Below the pieces are notes generated by a model. The model saw only the letters and a list, made by a program, of their open reading frames with translations. It did not search any database and had not been told where the DNA came from. A program made the translations under genes and the position numbers. DNA of 64,000 nucleotides from Amoebidium appalachense (lineage: Eukaryota > Ichthyosporea): positions 2,448,411 through 2,512,410 of the forward strand of contig CAVNZM010000018.1 in assembly GCA_963693365.1 (NCBI GenBank), in the 5' to 3' direction. This document shows, one piece after another, positions 51,723 through 61,458 of this stretch. Each line of letters starts with the position of its first letter. Within the stretch, counting starts at the first letter, position 1.

Positions 51723-52044
51723 GTGAGACCTGATGCGTAGACGGAAGGGTGGCGTAATCGATGTCCTTGGACGGCAGGAAGTCATGATTGTGATGGTACC
51801 GGTGTCTTCTCATCTTTAAAAAAAAAAAAAAAAAAAAGGTCACAAACAGAAAGGCGTCATCCTGTAGATCAAATGAAAACTGATGGATTGAAGGGCAAAG
51901 AAAGGGAAAGGCAAGAGAGGGGAGAAACGGCGAAAAAGTGAGGTTGGGGTGATGTGGGGGTCTATGTGTGTGTGTTTCGGTGTGCAGTGGGGGAAGCACT
52001 TTATGAAACCAGGCGCTTGCATTGATAAAAAACGAAAAGGCAAG

Positions 52045-52085
<41 letters not shown>

Positions 52086-52273
52086 CCCCCCTCTCCCCCG
52101 GGGCATCACCCCGGTCTCTAATATAAATCAAGAATTACAGCTATTCCAGCTCGTAGTTAGTGTAGCATGCACACGAGGTTCACATCGACGAATTGCAGTA
52201 CGAAAAACGAACCGAGCATATGCCCGGAAAAGTGTGCCCGGTGGTGGTGGTGGTGGTGGTGGTTGGGGAGGGA

Positions 52274-52323
<50 letters not shown>

Positions 52324-52329
52324 GGGGTT

Positions 52330-52475
52330 GAATGCGGAACACGGTACGAAGTACATATGCACGACGAGAAGCATGGTGCAGGACACATGCTAAGGCAAAC
52401 CTTCAAGTATGCAACATCAGCAATGTGCACAGTATGTGTCATAAGCAGAGCTCATCTTCAGGGAGGGCGGGGAGG
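52330..52475 (-). repeat. Dispersed element A, reverse copy outside TPR
   Basis: Reverse complement of the intron 6 element (3,547-3,700): GTTGAATGCGGAACACGGTA, GCATGGTGCAGGACACATGC and CATAAGCAGAGC. The poly-G at 52,269-52,321 is its terminal homopolymer read on the other strand. Confidence 0.85.
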
Positions 52476-52499
52476 AGGGGGGGGGGGGGGGGGGGGGGG

Positions 52500-52661
52500 G
52501 TTGTGAAGTACACAAGAACAAACGGATAACACGATGCAGAATGCAAGCCATACAAAAAGAGTATGCACAATAAGCAGAGCCCAATGGCATCCTCAGGGGG
52601 GGCCCACGTCATCCACAGTACCCGAGTTTCGACCTATTCCCCTCGTTAACGAAACCCAACT

Positions 52662-52697
<36 letters not shown>

Positions 52698-52725
52698 GAG
52701 GAGAAGGGGGCAGAGTTTACATTTA
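52500..52725 (-). repeat. Dispersed element A, second reverse copy outside TPR
   Basis: CATACAAAAAGAGTATGCAC, ACAGTACCCGAGTTTCGACC and CTCGTTAACGAAACCCAACT are the reverse complement of the copies at 4,868-5,062 and 31,402-31,610. It is bordered by G runs at both ends (52,478-52,500 and 52,664-52,695). Confidence 0.85.
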
Positions 52726-52917
52726 AACTTGACATGAGAAATGTTCATATGAACGATAAAGGTGAAGGAGAAGACCGGAAGAGAGGGGGGCTATGGAGCA
52801 GCAGGCAGCAAAAGCATGCAGCCATCAGTCAGATCTAGACCAAACATAGAATTACTCCATTAAATCATAAAAAAATCAAAAACTAACATTTCAAAACTAA
52901 AAAGGCCACACCTTAAA

Positions 52918-53025
52918 TCACACAGCGCTGGGGAACCTACTCTTCTGTGTGTGCTCGAGTACCCCGGCTACGACTCTCATGTCTGTCTCTATGACGCGCG
53001 ACCAGTTCTCAACATCACCGATTTC
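52918..53025 (-). CDS. BLOC1S1: BLOC1S1 (BLOS1/GCN5L1)-like, last exon only
   Basis: A 108-nt exon after acceptor CACACACAAG encodes EIGDVENWSRVIETDMRVVA, then GVLEHTQKSRFPSAV and TGA at 52,920-52,918. This matches the C-terminus of BLOC1S1 (EIGDVENWARSIELDMR in human, from memory), a subunit of BLOC-1 and BORC that acts in lysosome and endosome positioning. The exon starts in phase 0. The upstream coding part, about 90 residues in animals, should end just before it, but I find no matching exon between 53,026 and the retrotransposon at 53,883, nor between 62,096 and 63,531. The gene may be split by the retrotransposon with exons beyond the window, rearranged, or truncated. Confidence 0.75.
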   Translation of the reverse strand, partial: EIGDVENWSRVIETDMRVVAGVLEHTQKSRFPSAV

Positions 53026-53026
53026 C

Positions 53027-53084
<58 letters not shown>

Positions 53085-53385
53085 TGCGGGGGAGGGAGGA
53101 AGAGGGGTGGAGGGGAGGGGGGAGTTAGAATTAAAAAGGTTGCACAAAGTACAAAAGCAACAACGAATCGAAGACCACATTTTGGTTCAGAGAACTCCAT
53201 TGAACAACTGAGTTTGGGACACAGAAATCGTTGAGAAGAAGGTAGGGGGGAACGGGAAGAAAGGGGGGGGGGGGAGAGGGGGGAGGGGGGGGGGGGGGGA
53301 GAAAGGGGATTTAAAACACGTGCATACACTTGTTTGTTTGTTTGTGTGTGTGTATGTGTGTGTGTGTGTATGTGTGTATGTGTGT

Positions 53386-53432
<47 letters not shown>

Positions 53433-53882
53433 GTTATGTACACCCTTTTGCGTTTCTGTATGTGTGTGTATGTGTATATATGCGTGTGCAGTGTGCCATT
53501 GCGAGAGTGTGTGTGAGCATGCGGTCGAAAACTAAATCACTTCAAAACAAGGACACAAGTGTAGTACACGTGGGCATGTGGTCGACGGCATGGTCTGCTG
53601 TGTATGCGTAATGGTAACTGCTGTTTCTATGTTCTACCAATTCTTCGTATCTTTGTCCTGATTCACATGTGTTCATTCGTTTCATTTGTCCGCAACAGCT
53701 CCCATATCAGTATGTGATACACACCTGGTGTGCTTCGTGCGCGAGATCTGTGTGAGTACACACAATACGCATCATGCTTAGAGCCGTGTGCTTGCATGAG
53801 TGTGCACGTGCTTGTGTATGCGCGCATGTGTGGGAAGCTGGCTAAGCTACTATGAGGATTTGCTGGCGGGGGGAGGGGGGAG
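53026..53882. other. Flank between the BLOC1S1-like exon and the retrotransposon
   Basis: (TG)n at 53,030-53,083, GA/G-rich 53,086-53,300, TG/TATG-rich 53,338-53,431, then unique sequence to the LTR. No upstream BLOC1S1 exon recognised. Confidence 0.6.
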
Positions 53883-54492
53883 TGTAAACAGTTGAACTAG
53901 TTGGGATAAGGCAGAGAACAACTGAATCAGAATAAAGACAGAGAACGGGTAGTAAGGCACACGCGGCCAGGTTACTATTTAATGTGCTCGTTCAGAGTGA
54001 TCCCCCGTACTGGGACGGCTTGTTTATATAGCCCCCAGGTTCCGGATCATCTGGATGGGTGGCATTGATGCCTTCGTGACTTCTGACCAGTCAGAAGAGT
54101 GCGGTCGTCTTTATGTGCACACAGTGCACCAATAACATGAAGCTAACTAAAAGGATAACTTTGTGGCAAATGATTGGTCAATACTTAAGCCCGTTTAGGT
54201 TTATGCAACTGGGTCTGATTTCCTTATTGGTTCCGTTCGTTTAGCTATAGATGTCGCCTCCGTAGTGGATGAGACTTGCATTCCTATCCTAGCGGTTCTC
54301 GAATTCTATTGGTTCATACTGACTGCACGGCCACTGCATATTGCCGGCGCCGCGGCTCAGTCGTGAGCCGCAGCCCGCGGCTGTCGCGTGTGATATTGAT
54401 CTGATCATATGTACACAATATCTACGTAATCACTATGATATGTACAGTATATTCGTAATAGTAAACATGTACGGCGTGTACAGATGTTTACA
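53883..54492 (-). repeat. 3' LTR (left on the plus strand), complete
   Basis: 610 bp with inverted ends TGTAAACA...TGTTTACA. Its inner edge abuts the polypurine tract. The outer flank is a G/A-rich unique sequence. Confidence 0.9.
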
Positions 54493-54504
54493 CTCCCCCC
54501 CTTC
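54493..54504 (-). promoter_or_regulatory. Polypurine tract
   Basis: GAAGGGGGGGAG on the minus strand, directly before the 3' LTR start TGTAAACA; the expected primer for plus-strand synthesis. Confidence 0.75.
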
Positions 54505-54557
54505 TCGGGAGCCTGGTGGTATGGTCTGGAGACGGTAAACCACCAGGCTGAGGGAAG

Positions 54558-54800
54558 TTAGCGACGTCGGCGCTTCTTTCGTGCGGGCTGGCTGGCAGGG
54601 CCGGCCACCAAAGTACCTAGGTAGTCTGTGAGTGCTCCTGCGGCTGTGTCTTGCAGGCCGGAGTGAGGTTCCCAGGTGTCGTTCTTAGCCGTGTACCCTT
54701 TCCAACGAACTTTGTAAAGGGCTTGGGCAGTTGCCGAGTCGTACTTGTGGGCAATAATTTTTGCCACTTCGAAGGTGGGGGTGGGTGAATCCAGAGTCGG
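54558..54800 (-). CDS. Chromodomain at the integrase C-terminus
   Basis: In a third frame, FEVAKIIAHKYDSATAQALY and KVRWKGYTAKNDTWEP form a clear chromodomain (aromatic residues Y, W and W of the methyl-lysine cage region), then an Ala-rich spacer and KKRRRR before the stop at 54,558. It is separated from the integrase by a frame change in a C-rich stretch at about 54,785-54,800. In chromoviruses this domain directs insertion to chromatin marks. Confidence 0.85.
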   Translation of the reverse strand, partial: PTLDSPTPTFEVAKIIAHKYDSATAQALYKVRWKGYTAKNDTWEPHSGLQDTAAGALTDYLGTLVAGPASQPARKKRRRR

Positions 54801-57168
54801 CTGGCGTCATATCAACGTCGTCACGGGGAAAATACGGCTTCAAGTGACGTGCGTGTGCTCGAACGGTGTCCGTTGACCCAACCCGCTGAATTTCGTAAGA
54901 CATGGGGGCGTCGGTAACGCGCCGCAGGACGCGATACGGACCTTCCCATTTAGGTCTGAGTGCCGTGGGTAGACTGTGGTCGGTGGTGGAGTCTGTGACT
55001 GCTTTCAACACCAGACCCTCGAGTTCTGTGGGTTCACGAGCATTTTTGTTAGCCGTGATTTTACTACGACGGGCAGCTTCAGACATAATTCGTGTGACTG
55101 TTTGCCGGGCATACTGCACTCGTTGCAGTAGTTCTCGACGGTATTCCTCCGTCTCCATCCCACATGAAGCCGCAATTGGGGGGCGGGGGGGCTCGACCGG
55201 ATCTCTGCCATAAAGCATGAAGAATGGCGTGTCCCCCAAGGAAGAGTGGTAGGCGGTGCGGTAGGAAAACAGTACTTGCGGTAAGTAGTCAATCCATTCG
55301 TGGTGTTTATCCTGCACGAGAGTGGCAAGAATATTCTTAAGTGTGCGATTGAATCGCTCTACGGCACCATTGGTCTGGGGGCTGTAGGGACTTGCAAAAA
55401 TTCGTTTTGTAGCCAACACTCGACAGACATCTGTGACCAACATAGCTGCCAAATTCGCGCCGTTGTCTGATACTAAAAATTCCGGACGACCGTGACGGCA
55501 GTAGATGGAGTCTTCGAATGCCTTTGCCACATCTTCGGCTGTGGGTGTTTTGTGAAATAAAATCACTTCCGGCCAGCGAGTGAAGAGGTCGAGAAACACC
55601 AACAGGGAAACTCTGAGATCAGATTTCGTAGGCATCTCAGTAATGTCCATAGACACGTATTGAAAGGGATAGGTGGGGATAAAACCATCGTGAATTCGTA
55701 GTTTCTTTTGCATTCGGGGTGTCTTCCGGTATTGACAGGCTTTGCATGTGGTTACCCACTGCACCGAGTCTTGCCATACACGTGGCCACCATGCTATCTG
55801 GGTAACACGGTGGAAGGTGCGTGCTGCGTCGAGGTGACCTGCGGTTGGGGCGTCGTGACATGCGGCCAAAACGAGGCGCACAAGCGTAGGCGGCACCCAA
55901 ATTCGTGGTTCCTTGCTGGGTTTGCGGGGGCCACGCTGTTCTAGGACCCACACATACACAAGGTCATTGTCTATGGTGCAGCGACTAGCTTCCATCGCGA
56001 TTTCGTTGCCAAATAATTCGTAGCCCGGTGCTTTTTCCAGGTAGGCCCTGACTTTCGCAATGTGTTTATCAGCCTTCTGTGCTGACACATACTGTTCATA
56101 GGTGGGCATTCGTCCATCCGCTTTTGGGGGAATAAATTCTGGCGGCGTGGTATTAGGTTTCGTGGGTTCAGCTGGGGGTGGGTGGGTGGCAGCTTGTGCC
56201 TGCGCTGTCGCTGCGGCGGAGCGTGTTACCGCAAACACCGTGGACGAGCCCGAGACTGTGCCGATCAGTGAGGGGTATGTCAGCTCAGTATCTTCGGGTC
56301 CTGGTTGCGCATTTTCTTTAGATGGCCGAGAGAGTCCATCAGCATTGCTGTGGTGTTTGCCCGCCCTGTGCTGAATTTCGTATGTGTATGCGGAAAGCGC
56401 CATTTGCCAGCCTGCAACAACAGGTTCCGGTGCATCGCCGGTAGACAGAATGCGCGTCAAGCTGGAGTGGTCGGTTCGTAACAAGAAAGGAGCCCCATAG
56501 GTGTAAGCGCGAAATGCTTTGCACACAGCCCAATACACACCTAAGGCTTCCCTTTTATTCGCCGCATAATTTCGTTCACTCTTAGAGAGTGTTCTGCTAG
56601 CATAAGCTATGGGTCGTTCTTTGCCGTCATCACCTACCTGCGAAATCACTGCGCCCAGAGCATACTGTGAAGCATCTGAGTCAACAATAAAAGGTTTGGT
56701 GAAATCGGGGTGAGCAAGCACAGGTGCATTAATTAACGCATTCTTAAGGGTATCGTATGCTTTCTCCTGTTCCGTACCCCACACCCATGCAGCATTTTTC
56801 TGTGCTTTCTTTTTCGTGGCCAAAATAGCTGCAGAATCGGCGTGCAAATTTTTTGCTTCGTCTTTTCGTTGTTTTGCGCTGCCGTTGCGTTTGGCGGGTT
56901 TCGTAGAGGGGGGCATTTTTGCGTGAATTCGTTTTAGTAATTCTGAATCCTCCTTCGAGGTGCCCAGCATTCGCGTGAGTGGTTCAGCCGTATGGCTGAA
57001 ATCGTCCACAAATATTCGATAATATGAAAATAACCCGAGGTCACTTCGTAGCTCAGATAAATTTTGTGGGTAGCTTTTATTCTTTATTGCTGCCACTTTT
57101 TCTGGGTCTACCTTAATACCATCCGGGCATACGCGATGGCCTAAATAGCCAACTTCTTCCATGAACAA
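54685..57168 (-). CDS. pol: RNase H and integrase
   Basis: 827 codons in the same frame as gag and protease. It opens with the end of the RT (MEEVGYLGHRVCPDG), then RNase H (FIVDSDASQYALGAVISQ, TDHSSLTRIL), then integrase: the zinc-binding H-H-C-C (HDAPTAGHLDAARTFHRV and TTCKACQY) and the D,D-35-E catalytic core (VSMDITE, LVSDNGANLAA, PQTNGAVERFNRTLKNI). The C-terminal GPYRVLRRV module of chromoviral integrases follows. The last 35 or so codons, after about 54,795, are out of frame with the chromodomain. Confidence 0.92.
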   Translation of the reverse strand: MFMEEVGYLGHRVCPDGIKVDPEKVAAIKNKSYPQNLSELRSDLGLFSYYRIFVDDFSHTAEPLTRMLGTSKEDSELLKRIHAKMPPSTKPAKRNGSAKQRKDEAKNLHADSAAILATKKKAQKNAAWVWGTEQEKAYDTLKNALINAPVLAHPDFTKPFIVDSDASQYALGAVISQVGDDGKERPIAYASRTLSKSERNYAANKREALGVYWAVCKAFRAYTYGAPFLLRTDHSSLTRILSTGDAPEPVVAGWQMALSAYTYEIQHRAGKHHSNADGLSRPSKENAQPGPEDTELTYPSLIGTVSGSSTVFAVTRSAAATAQAQAATHPPPAEPTKPNTTPPEFIPPKADGRMPTYEQYVSAQKADKHIAKVRAYLEKAPGYELFGNEIAMEASRCTIDNDLVYVWVLEQRGPRKPSKEPRIWVPPTLVRLVLAACHDAPTAGHLDAARTFHRVTQIAWWPRVWQDSVQWVTTCKACQYRKTPRMQKKLRIHDGFIPTYPFQYVSMDITEMPTKSDLRVSLLVFLDLFTRWPEVILFHKTPTAEDVAKAFEDSIYCRHGRPEFLVSDNGANLAAMLVTDVCRVLATKRIFASPYSPQTNGAVERFNRTLKNILATLVQDKHHEWIDYLPQVLFSYRTAYHSSLGDTPFFMLYGRDPVEPPRPPIAASCGMETEEYRRELLQRVQYARQTVTRIMSEAARRSKITANKNAREPTELEGLVLKAVTDSTTDHSLPTALRPKWEGPYRVLRRVTDAPMSYEIQRVGSTDTVRAHARHLKPYFPRDDVDMTPADSGFTHPHLRSGKNYCPQVRLGNCPSPLQSSLERVHG

Positions 57169-58468
57169 CTTTGAAAGAGCATTTTCTGCCTTTCAGTTTT
57201 AATCCTGCATCACAGAGCCGGGAAAAACATGAATCTAAATGCCCAAAATGTTCTTCGATAGTGGGTGACATAACTAATATATCATCGAGATATATGAGTA
57301 CATGTGTCCACAGCATACCAGCGAATACACGGTTCATCATCCTTGAAAAGACAGCAGGCATGTTACTTACTCCAAAAGGTGCGCGTGCGAATTGATACTG
57401 CCCCCAGGGGGTGGTAAATGCAAGTTTTTCTTTGTCGTTATCGGCTACTTTGACTTGGTGGTAACCACCGTTTAAATCAAGTGCGGAAAACACGCGGGCA
57501 CCTCTGAGCATACCCAGAGCCATGTCAATTCGTGGTAAAGGGTAACCGTCTTTCTTCGTAATCAAGTTCAGCATTCTAAAATCAATGCAGACTCTTAAAG
57601 ACCCGTCCTTTTTCGCCACCAACACCATCGGAGCGGAGTAAGGGCTGGACGCAGGCTCAATCACTCCAAACTCTACCCAATTTTGAATTTGTTTGTGTAG
57701 GCTATCGCGAAGGTGATGTGGGATGTTATAGGGCCTGCGGTACTGTGGTATGGTGGTAGTTACTTCGATCGACAGTTCGTCTAAGGTACTCAAACCAAAG
57801 TCGTTGTCGTGTGCAGAGAACACATGCTTCCATTTCTTAAGCAGTTTTCGTATCCGTTTCGCCAACGGTTTCCGTTGGTCTGGGGGAGTTCCAGGCATGT
57901 CGTATTCTTCTGGAGGTTTGACCCCAAAAGGCAAGTCGTCGTCTGTGGCGGCTTCCCCGTCGGAGGTACATTCGTGCGTACGCTTTCGTAAATTATTCGT
58001 ATCCTCCAGTGCAGTGGTAGATGGTGCCCCATCTGCTGCTTCGATAGTAGGTGGCCCTACCTCTGGTTTTGTTCGTGCTGGATTACCAAAACCATTCATT
58101 TTCGTGGAACTGCGCTGTGTGGTGTTCTCTTTCGTACTCATATTCATAATTTTACTCCGTTCACACACCTTAATACTACCGTTAATATTAGTAGCCGCCT
58201 GGAAAGTGTGTGGTTCGTGTTCGGTGGGTTCTTCGGTTGATTCCTGCGAAGAAAAGTTCGTTTTAGCAGAGGTACCTAATGGATGGCCAGGGTGTGGGGT
58301 TGTCGCCCTCCTGGTTCCATTACCGGAGTGTGGGCGTGCTAAAAGAGTAACAGTGTCATCTGATTGCAAGGGAATAAACATGGCCACCTCCGTACCAGGG
58401 CCTAGGTACACATGATGGTCCGATGTGTTAGTCAACAACACCTTGCATTCGTATTCGTCCTCGATCAC
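57113..58468 (-). CDS. pol: Reverse transcriptase
   Basis: 451 codons, open in the -1 frame relative to the protease. Motifs in order: IEPASSPYSAPMVLVAKKDG, LRVCIDFRMLNLITKKDGYP, FSALDLNGGYHQVKV, FTTPWGQYQFARAPFGVSN, and the catalytic VLIYLDDILVMSP (YLDD, 57,300-57,270). After RKCSFK near 57,175 the family sequence (MEEVGYLGHRV) continues in another frame, so the last 20 codons to 57,113 are out of frame. Start codons are not evident; it is presumably translated as part of a gag-pol fusion. Confidence 0.9.
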   Translation of the reverse strand: MIEDEYECKVLLTNTSDHHVYLGPGTEVAMFIPLQSDDTVTLLARPHSGNGTRRATTPHPGHPLGTSAKTNFSSQESTEEPTEHEPHTFQAATNINGSIKVCERSKIMNMSTKENTTQRSSTKMNGFGNPARTKPEVGPPTIEAADGAPSTTALEDTNNLRKRTHECTSDGEAATDDDLPFGVKPPEEYDMPGTPPDQRKPLAKRIRKLLKKWKHVFSAHDNDFGLSTLDELSIEVTTTIPQYRRPYNIPHHLRDSLHKQIQNWVEFGVIEPASSPYSAPMVLVAKKDGSLRVCIDFRMLNLITKKDGYPLPRIDMALGMLRGARVFSALDLNGGYHQVKVADNDKEKLAFTTPWGQYQFARAPFGVSNMPAVFSRMMNRVFAGMLWTHVLIYLDDILVMSPTIEEHFGHLDSCFSRLCDAGLKLKGRKCSFKVVHGRSWLFRPSRMPGWY

Positions 58469-59457
58469 ACTTTCTTCGCTAGTGGAGAGGGGGGTTCGTT
58501 ATTCGAAATTCGAGCTAAACTGGTGACACTGCATGCTGTTGTGTAAGCCCGTGAATTAAGTGGACCACATGGAACCACTGTGCCCATACAACAGTCTAAA
58601 GTTCGTGGTGGTGGTGCGCCGGCAGCGAGTTTTATTTTACACGTTGCGATATTTGACGCATCTACCGGGAGGTGAATACCTGTGGTGGTAATTAATACGC
58701 GAGAAACAGCTGTCTCCTCCGCACTCCCACGCAACCACCACACCGGAATACTGCACCTGCGATTTCCCTTAGCATACATGAACGAAAGTTCTGCAGCACC
58801 GTAATCAATTCGTCCCTGTTGTGGCCCCATGAAATCAACACCTAATAAGGCATCATATGGTAGATTATCAATCACATGCCATCTGTGCACCACTAGAGCA
58901 GATTCGTTGGGAATGGCGAGAGTGAGAGATATACTTCCTTGGCATGTCATTTCGTTACTTTGTGCATCCAGTACACTAAAATTAGGAACATGCTGAATTC
59001 GTTTTCTTGCCACTACAGGGAGAGATTCGTAAAATGCTGTGCTTATACAGCTATGGCTAGCACCAGAGTCGACAACTACTGTGACTAGCTTCCCATGCAC
59101 ATACATTCGCGCAAGTGTGGCTGTGCATTTATTTTCGTGGGTTAATGTGCACACAGTGGCATTTTCATGCCGTGGTTCTGCAATGGAGGAGTGCACACGG
59201 TCAGCAAAATGCACATTTTTCTTTTTGCGCGGGGGCGGGGTGTGCGTGTGCATGGGGGGGTCAGTACACGGGGGTAACTGTTCGTGGGGGGGTGGGGCAC
59301 ATGCAGATTCGTGGGAGGGCTCCGAGACAACAGAAATTTCCGCACCAGTAGATTTATTTTGCAATTTATCTGCCAGAGGGGAACACAGTTCCAGCTCTGC
59401 TATTAAATCAAATACATTATGTTCTACTGGGGAGAGACCAGTCCCTTGCCCGCCTTC
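58465..59457 (-). CDS. pro: Aspartic protease region, after an in-frame stop
   Basis: Directly after the gag TAG, 330 codons stay open in the same frame (GGQGTGLSPVEHNVFDLI onward) to TGA 58467-58465. The protease motif VVVDSGASHSCIS lies at about 59,080-59,045, with active Asp in DSGA, followed by DALLGVDFMGPQQGRIDYG. There is no good ATG at the start, which suggests translation by readthrough of the stop. The end overlaps the reverse transcriptase frame in the -1 register. Confidence 0.85.
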   Translation of the reverse strand, partial: EGGQGTGLSPVEHNVFDLIAELELCSPLADKLQNKSTGAEISVVSEPSHESACAPPPHEQLPPCTDPPMHTHTPPPRKKKNVHFADRVHSSIAEPRHENATVCTLTHENKCTATLARMYVHGKLVTVVVDSGASHSCISTAFYESLPVVARKRIQHVPNFSVLDAQSNEMTCQGSISLTLAIPNESALVVHRWHVIDNLPYDALLGVDFMGPQQGRIDYGAAELSFMYAKGNRRCSIPVWWLRGSAEETAVSRVLITTTGIHLPVDASNIATCKIKLAAGAPPPRTLDCCMGTVVPCGPLNSRAYTTACSVTSLARISNNEPPSPLAKKV

Positions 59458-61458
59458 CTATTCTACACGTGCTCTCTTGAACTTGGCCCGATTAGCCTCA
59501 ATCTCTGCCTTGCGGGTTCCCTTCTTAAAGTTGGGGTCGTACTTGGGGCAAATTGGTGACCCCCCAAAGTGCCCCTTCTGCTTGCAGGAGTGGCATTCGA
59601 ATTTGAGGGCCGGGCACGTCTTGCCTTCGGCGTGGCTGCCGTACTTGCACCCACGGTTGCAGGGGGTGGTGCCCATGCGCGAAAAAATAGACGGCTTCTC
59701 GCTGGCACCAGATCCACCACCGGGTTGCGGTTTTGTGGGGGGTTTCTGTGTTAGAATGGTGGATGGGGTTCGTGTGTGCCTGTCTCTTTCTTTTTCTGCG
59801 AGATAGGCAACAACTCCAGACAGGGTCAATTCTTCTTCTTTTCGTGTTTGTCTGAGTTGATATTTGCGAAATTCTTGTTCGTCTTCCCCACCCAATCGGT
59901 GAGACAAATCCAAAATTTGGTGTGCCTCAGACTTAAGGGGGTACACACGTGCCCACAAACGCGCATGCCTGCTTGCAAATTCGGCCACCTTTTGCTTGCC
60001 TTGTTTGAGTGCATTTAATTCGGCACTGAGTGCCTCTTGCACACGCTGGTCGTGAAATTTCGTAACTAGTGCATGTGCAAATGCATCAAACGTGAGTTCT
60101 CCCTGTGTCCTGGTAAAATTCGTGTACCACACACGGGCGGGGGAAGCAAGAGGAAAGCACTGCACCGCCCAGCGAACAGCAAGTGTGGGGGGGACCCCTG
60201 CAATGCAAAACATCTGCTGGGAAAATTCGTGCAGCCATTCAATCACCGTGCATTTATCCTGCAAGTCACCCTTGTATTCTGGTAGTTTCAATGCAGCCAA
60301 GATGGGGCCGTATTCGGATGCATGCAACTGGCGGAGAGGGTGCAACCACAGTTTTTCGTGCTCTGCAAAGTGCTTGTTCAATATAGACCCAGCCTTACCT
60401 CCTGAGCCTGTGCTGACATCAGAGCCTCTCGGGCGACTTGGCGTGCCTGCCAGTCCACCTGCAGACGCCAGAGGGGATCCTGCAAGGGGGATTTCGTTAA
60501 ATACGGGTGCTTTAGGCTGGTCGAAGTGATCTTCTTCATGCACTTTCGCAGTCATGTGTTCGTTTTCGTTTGTGGGTGTGTCTTCGTAACTTTGTTCGTG
60601 TTTTTCTTCATTTTCAGCATCAGAATCAGTGTAGCTGAGTGTGCGCGCAAGCACATCCTTATATGTAAATTTAGTGGGGGGTGCGGGAGGTGCAATTACC
60701 TTGGGATCAGTGCACCCAGATGGGACCGGGGACAAAGGCTTCTTGCCTGTGGTGGGTGGGGGAGGACGGGGGGTGGTGGGCACCGTCGTATTTTTCACAC
60801 GTGCCTCAGCCACCAACTGTGCTTCCCGCTCCAACTCAGACCATTTCGCGGACGTGCACAACATTCTAGACAGTGTGGTGTCTTCCATCTGCGAAATCTC
60901 ACTGTAAATCTGCGCGACATCAGCTTCGAGGTCCATCACAGGCCGCCCAGCATCGATTGCAGTTTGAATGGCACGTCTCAGAGTTTCAATACGATAGAAC
61001 TTGGAGAGAACACGGCCCCGCACCTCTGCCAGAGCTGTGGCAGTGTCCCGGTCTTGTTTCGTTTTTTCCTTCGTTGCTACTTGAAGTTCGTTCGTGTGTT
61101 TGTTGGTGTTCGTGTGTTCGTTGGTGTTCGTATGTTCGTTGGTTTTCGTGTGTTCGTTGCGCTTCGTTTTGTCTTTGGGTTTCGTGCTTTCGTTGGGCTT
61201 CGTTTGTTCGTTGCCAGTGGGCTTCGTAGTTGCCTTTGTGTTCGTGTGTGTGTTGGGTTTTGTGATCGTGTTCGGTTTCTGGGGAGCACGAGGCTGTGTA
61301 GGGGGAGGGGTGGGGAGTGTTTTCGTGCCCTGCCCCGGAGTCTTGGCTTTCTTCTGCGTTGGGGGCGGCGGTTTGACTGCGGTAGGCTTCTTGGTGTCAC
61401 GTGTCAGTTTGCTTTCATTGTCCGAGAGTACAGGGTAGTCGTCAAATTCGCCCGCCAT
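59458..61458 (-). CDS. gag: Gag polyprotein of the chromovirus
   Basis: 666 codons from ATG 61458 (MAGEFDDYPVLSDNES) to TAG 59460-59458. Residues 20-130 are a Lys/Thr/Pro/Asn-rich region with NEHTNT-type repeats. The region around residues 380-510 has the retrotransposon Gag fold signature (VRWAVQCFPLASPARVWY and LKQGKQKVAEFASRHARL). The C-terminus has two Cys/His boxes: CNRGCKYGSHAEGKTC, and CHSCKQKGHFGGSPIC, a zinc knuckle spaced C-x2-C-x4-H-x6-C instead of the usual x4. It packages RNA and forms the particle. The frame is the same as that of the protease downstream, with only the TAG between them. Confidence 0.9.
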   Translation of the reverse strand: MAGEFDDYPVLSDNESKLTRDTKKPTAVKPPPPTQKKAKTPGQGTKTLPTPPPTQPRAPQKPNTITKPNTHTNTKATTKPTGNEQTKPNESTKPKDKTKRNEHTKTNEHTNTNEHTNTNKHTNELQVATKEKTKQDRDTATALAEVRGRVLSKFYRIETLRRAIQTAIDAGRPVMDLEADVAQIYSEISQMEDTTLSRMLCTSAKWSELEREAQLVAEARVKNTTVPTTPRPPPPTTGKKPLSPVPSGCTDPKVIAPPAPPTKFTYKDVLARTLSYTDSDAENEEKHEQSYEDTPTNENEHMTAKVHEEDHFDQPKAPVFNEIPLAGSPLASAGGLAGTPSRPRGSDVSTGSGGKAGSILNKHFAEHEKLWLHPLRQLHASEYGPILAALKLPEYKGDLQDKCTVIEWLHEFSQQMFCIAGVPPTLAVRWAVQCFPLASPARVWYTNFTRTQGELTFDAFAHALVTKFHDQRVQEALSAELNALKQGKQKVAEFASRHARLWARVYPLKSEAHQILDLSHRLGGEDEQEFRKYQLRQTRKEEELTLSGVVAYLAEKERDRHTRTPSTILTQKPPTKPQPGGGSGASEKPSIFSRMGTTPCNRGCKYGSHAEGKTCPALKFECHSCKQKGHFGGSPICPKYDPNFKKGTRKAEIEANRAKFKRARVE

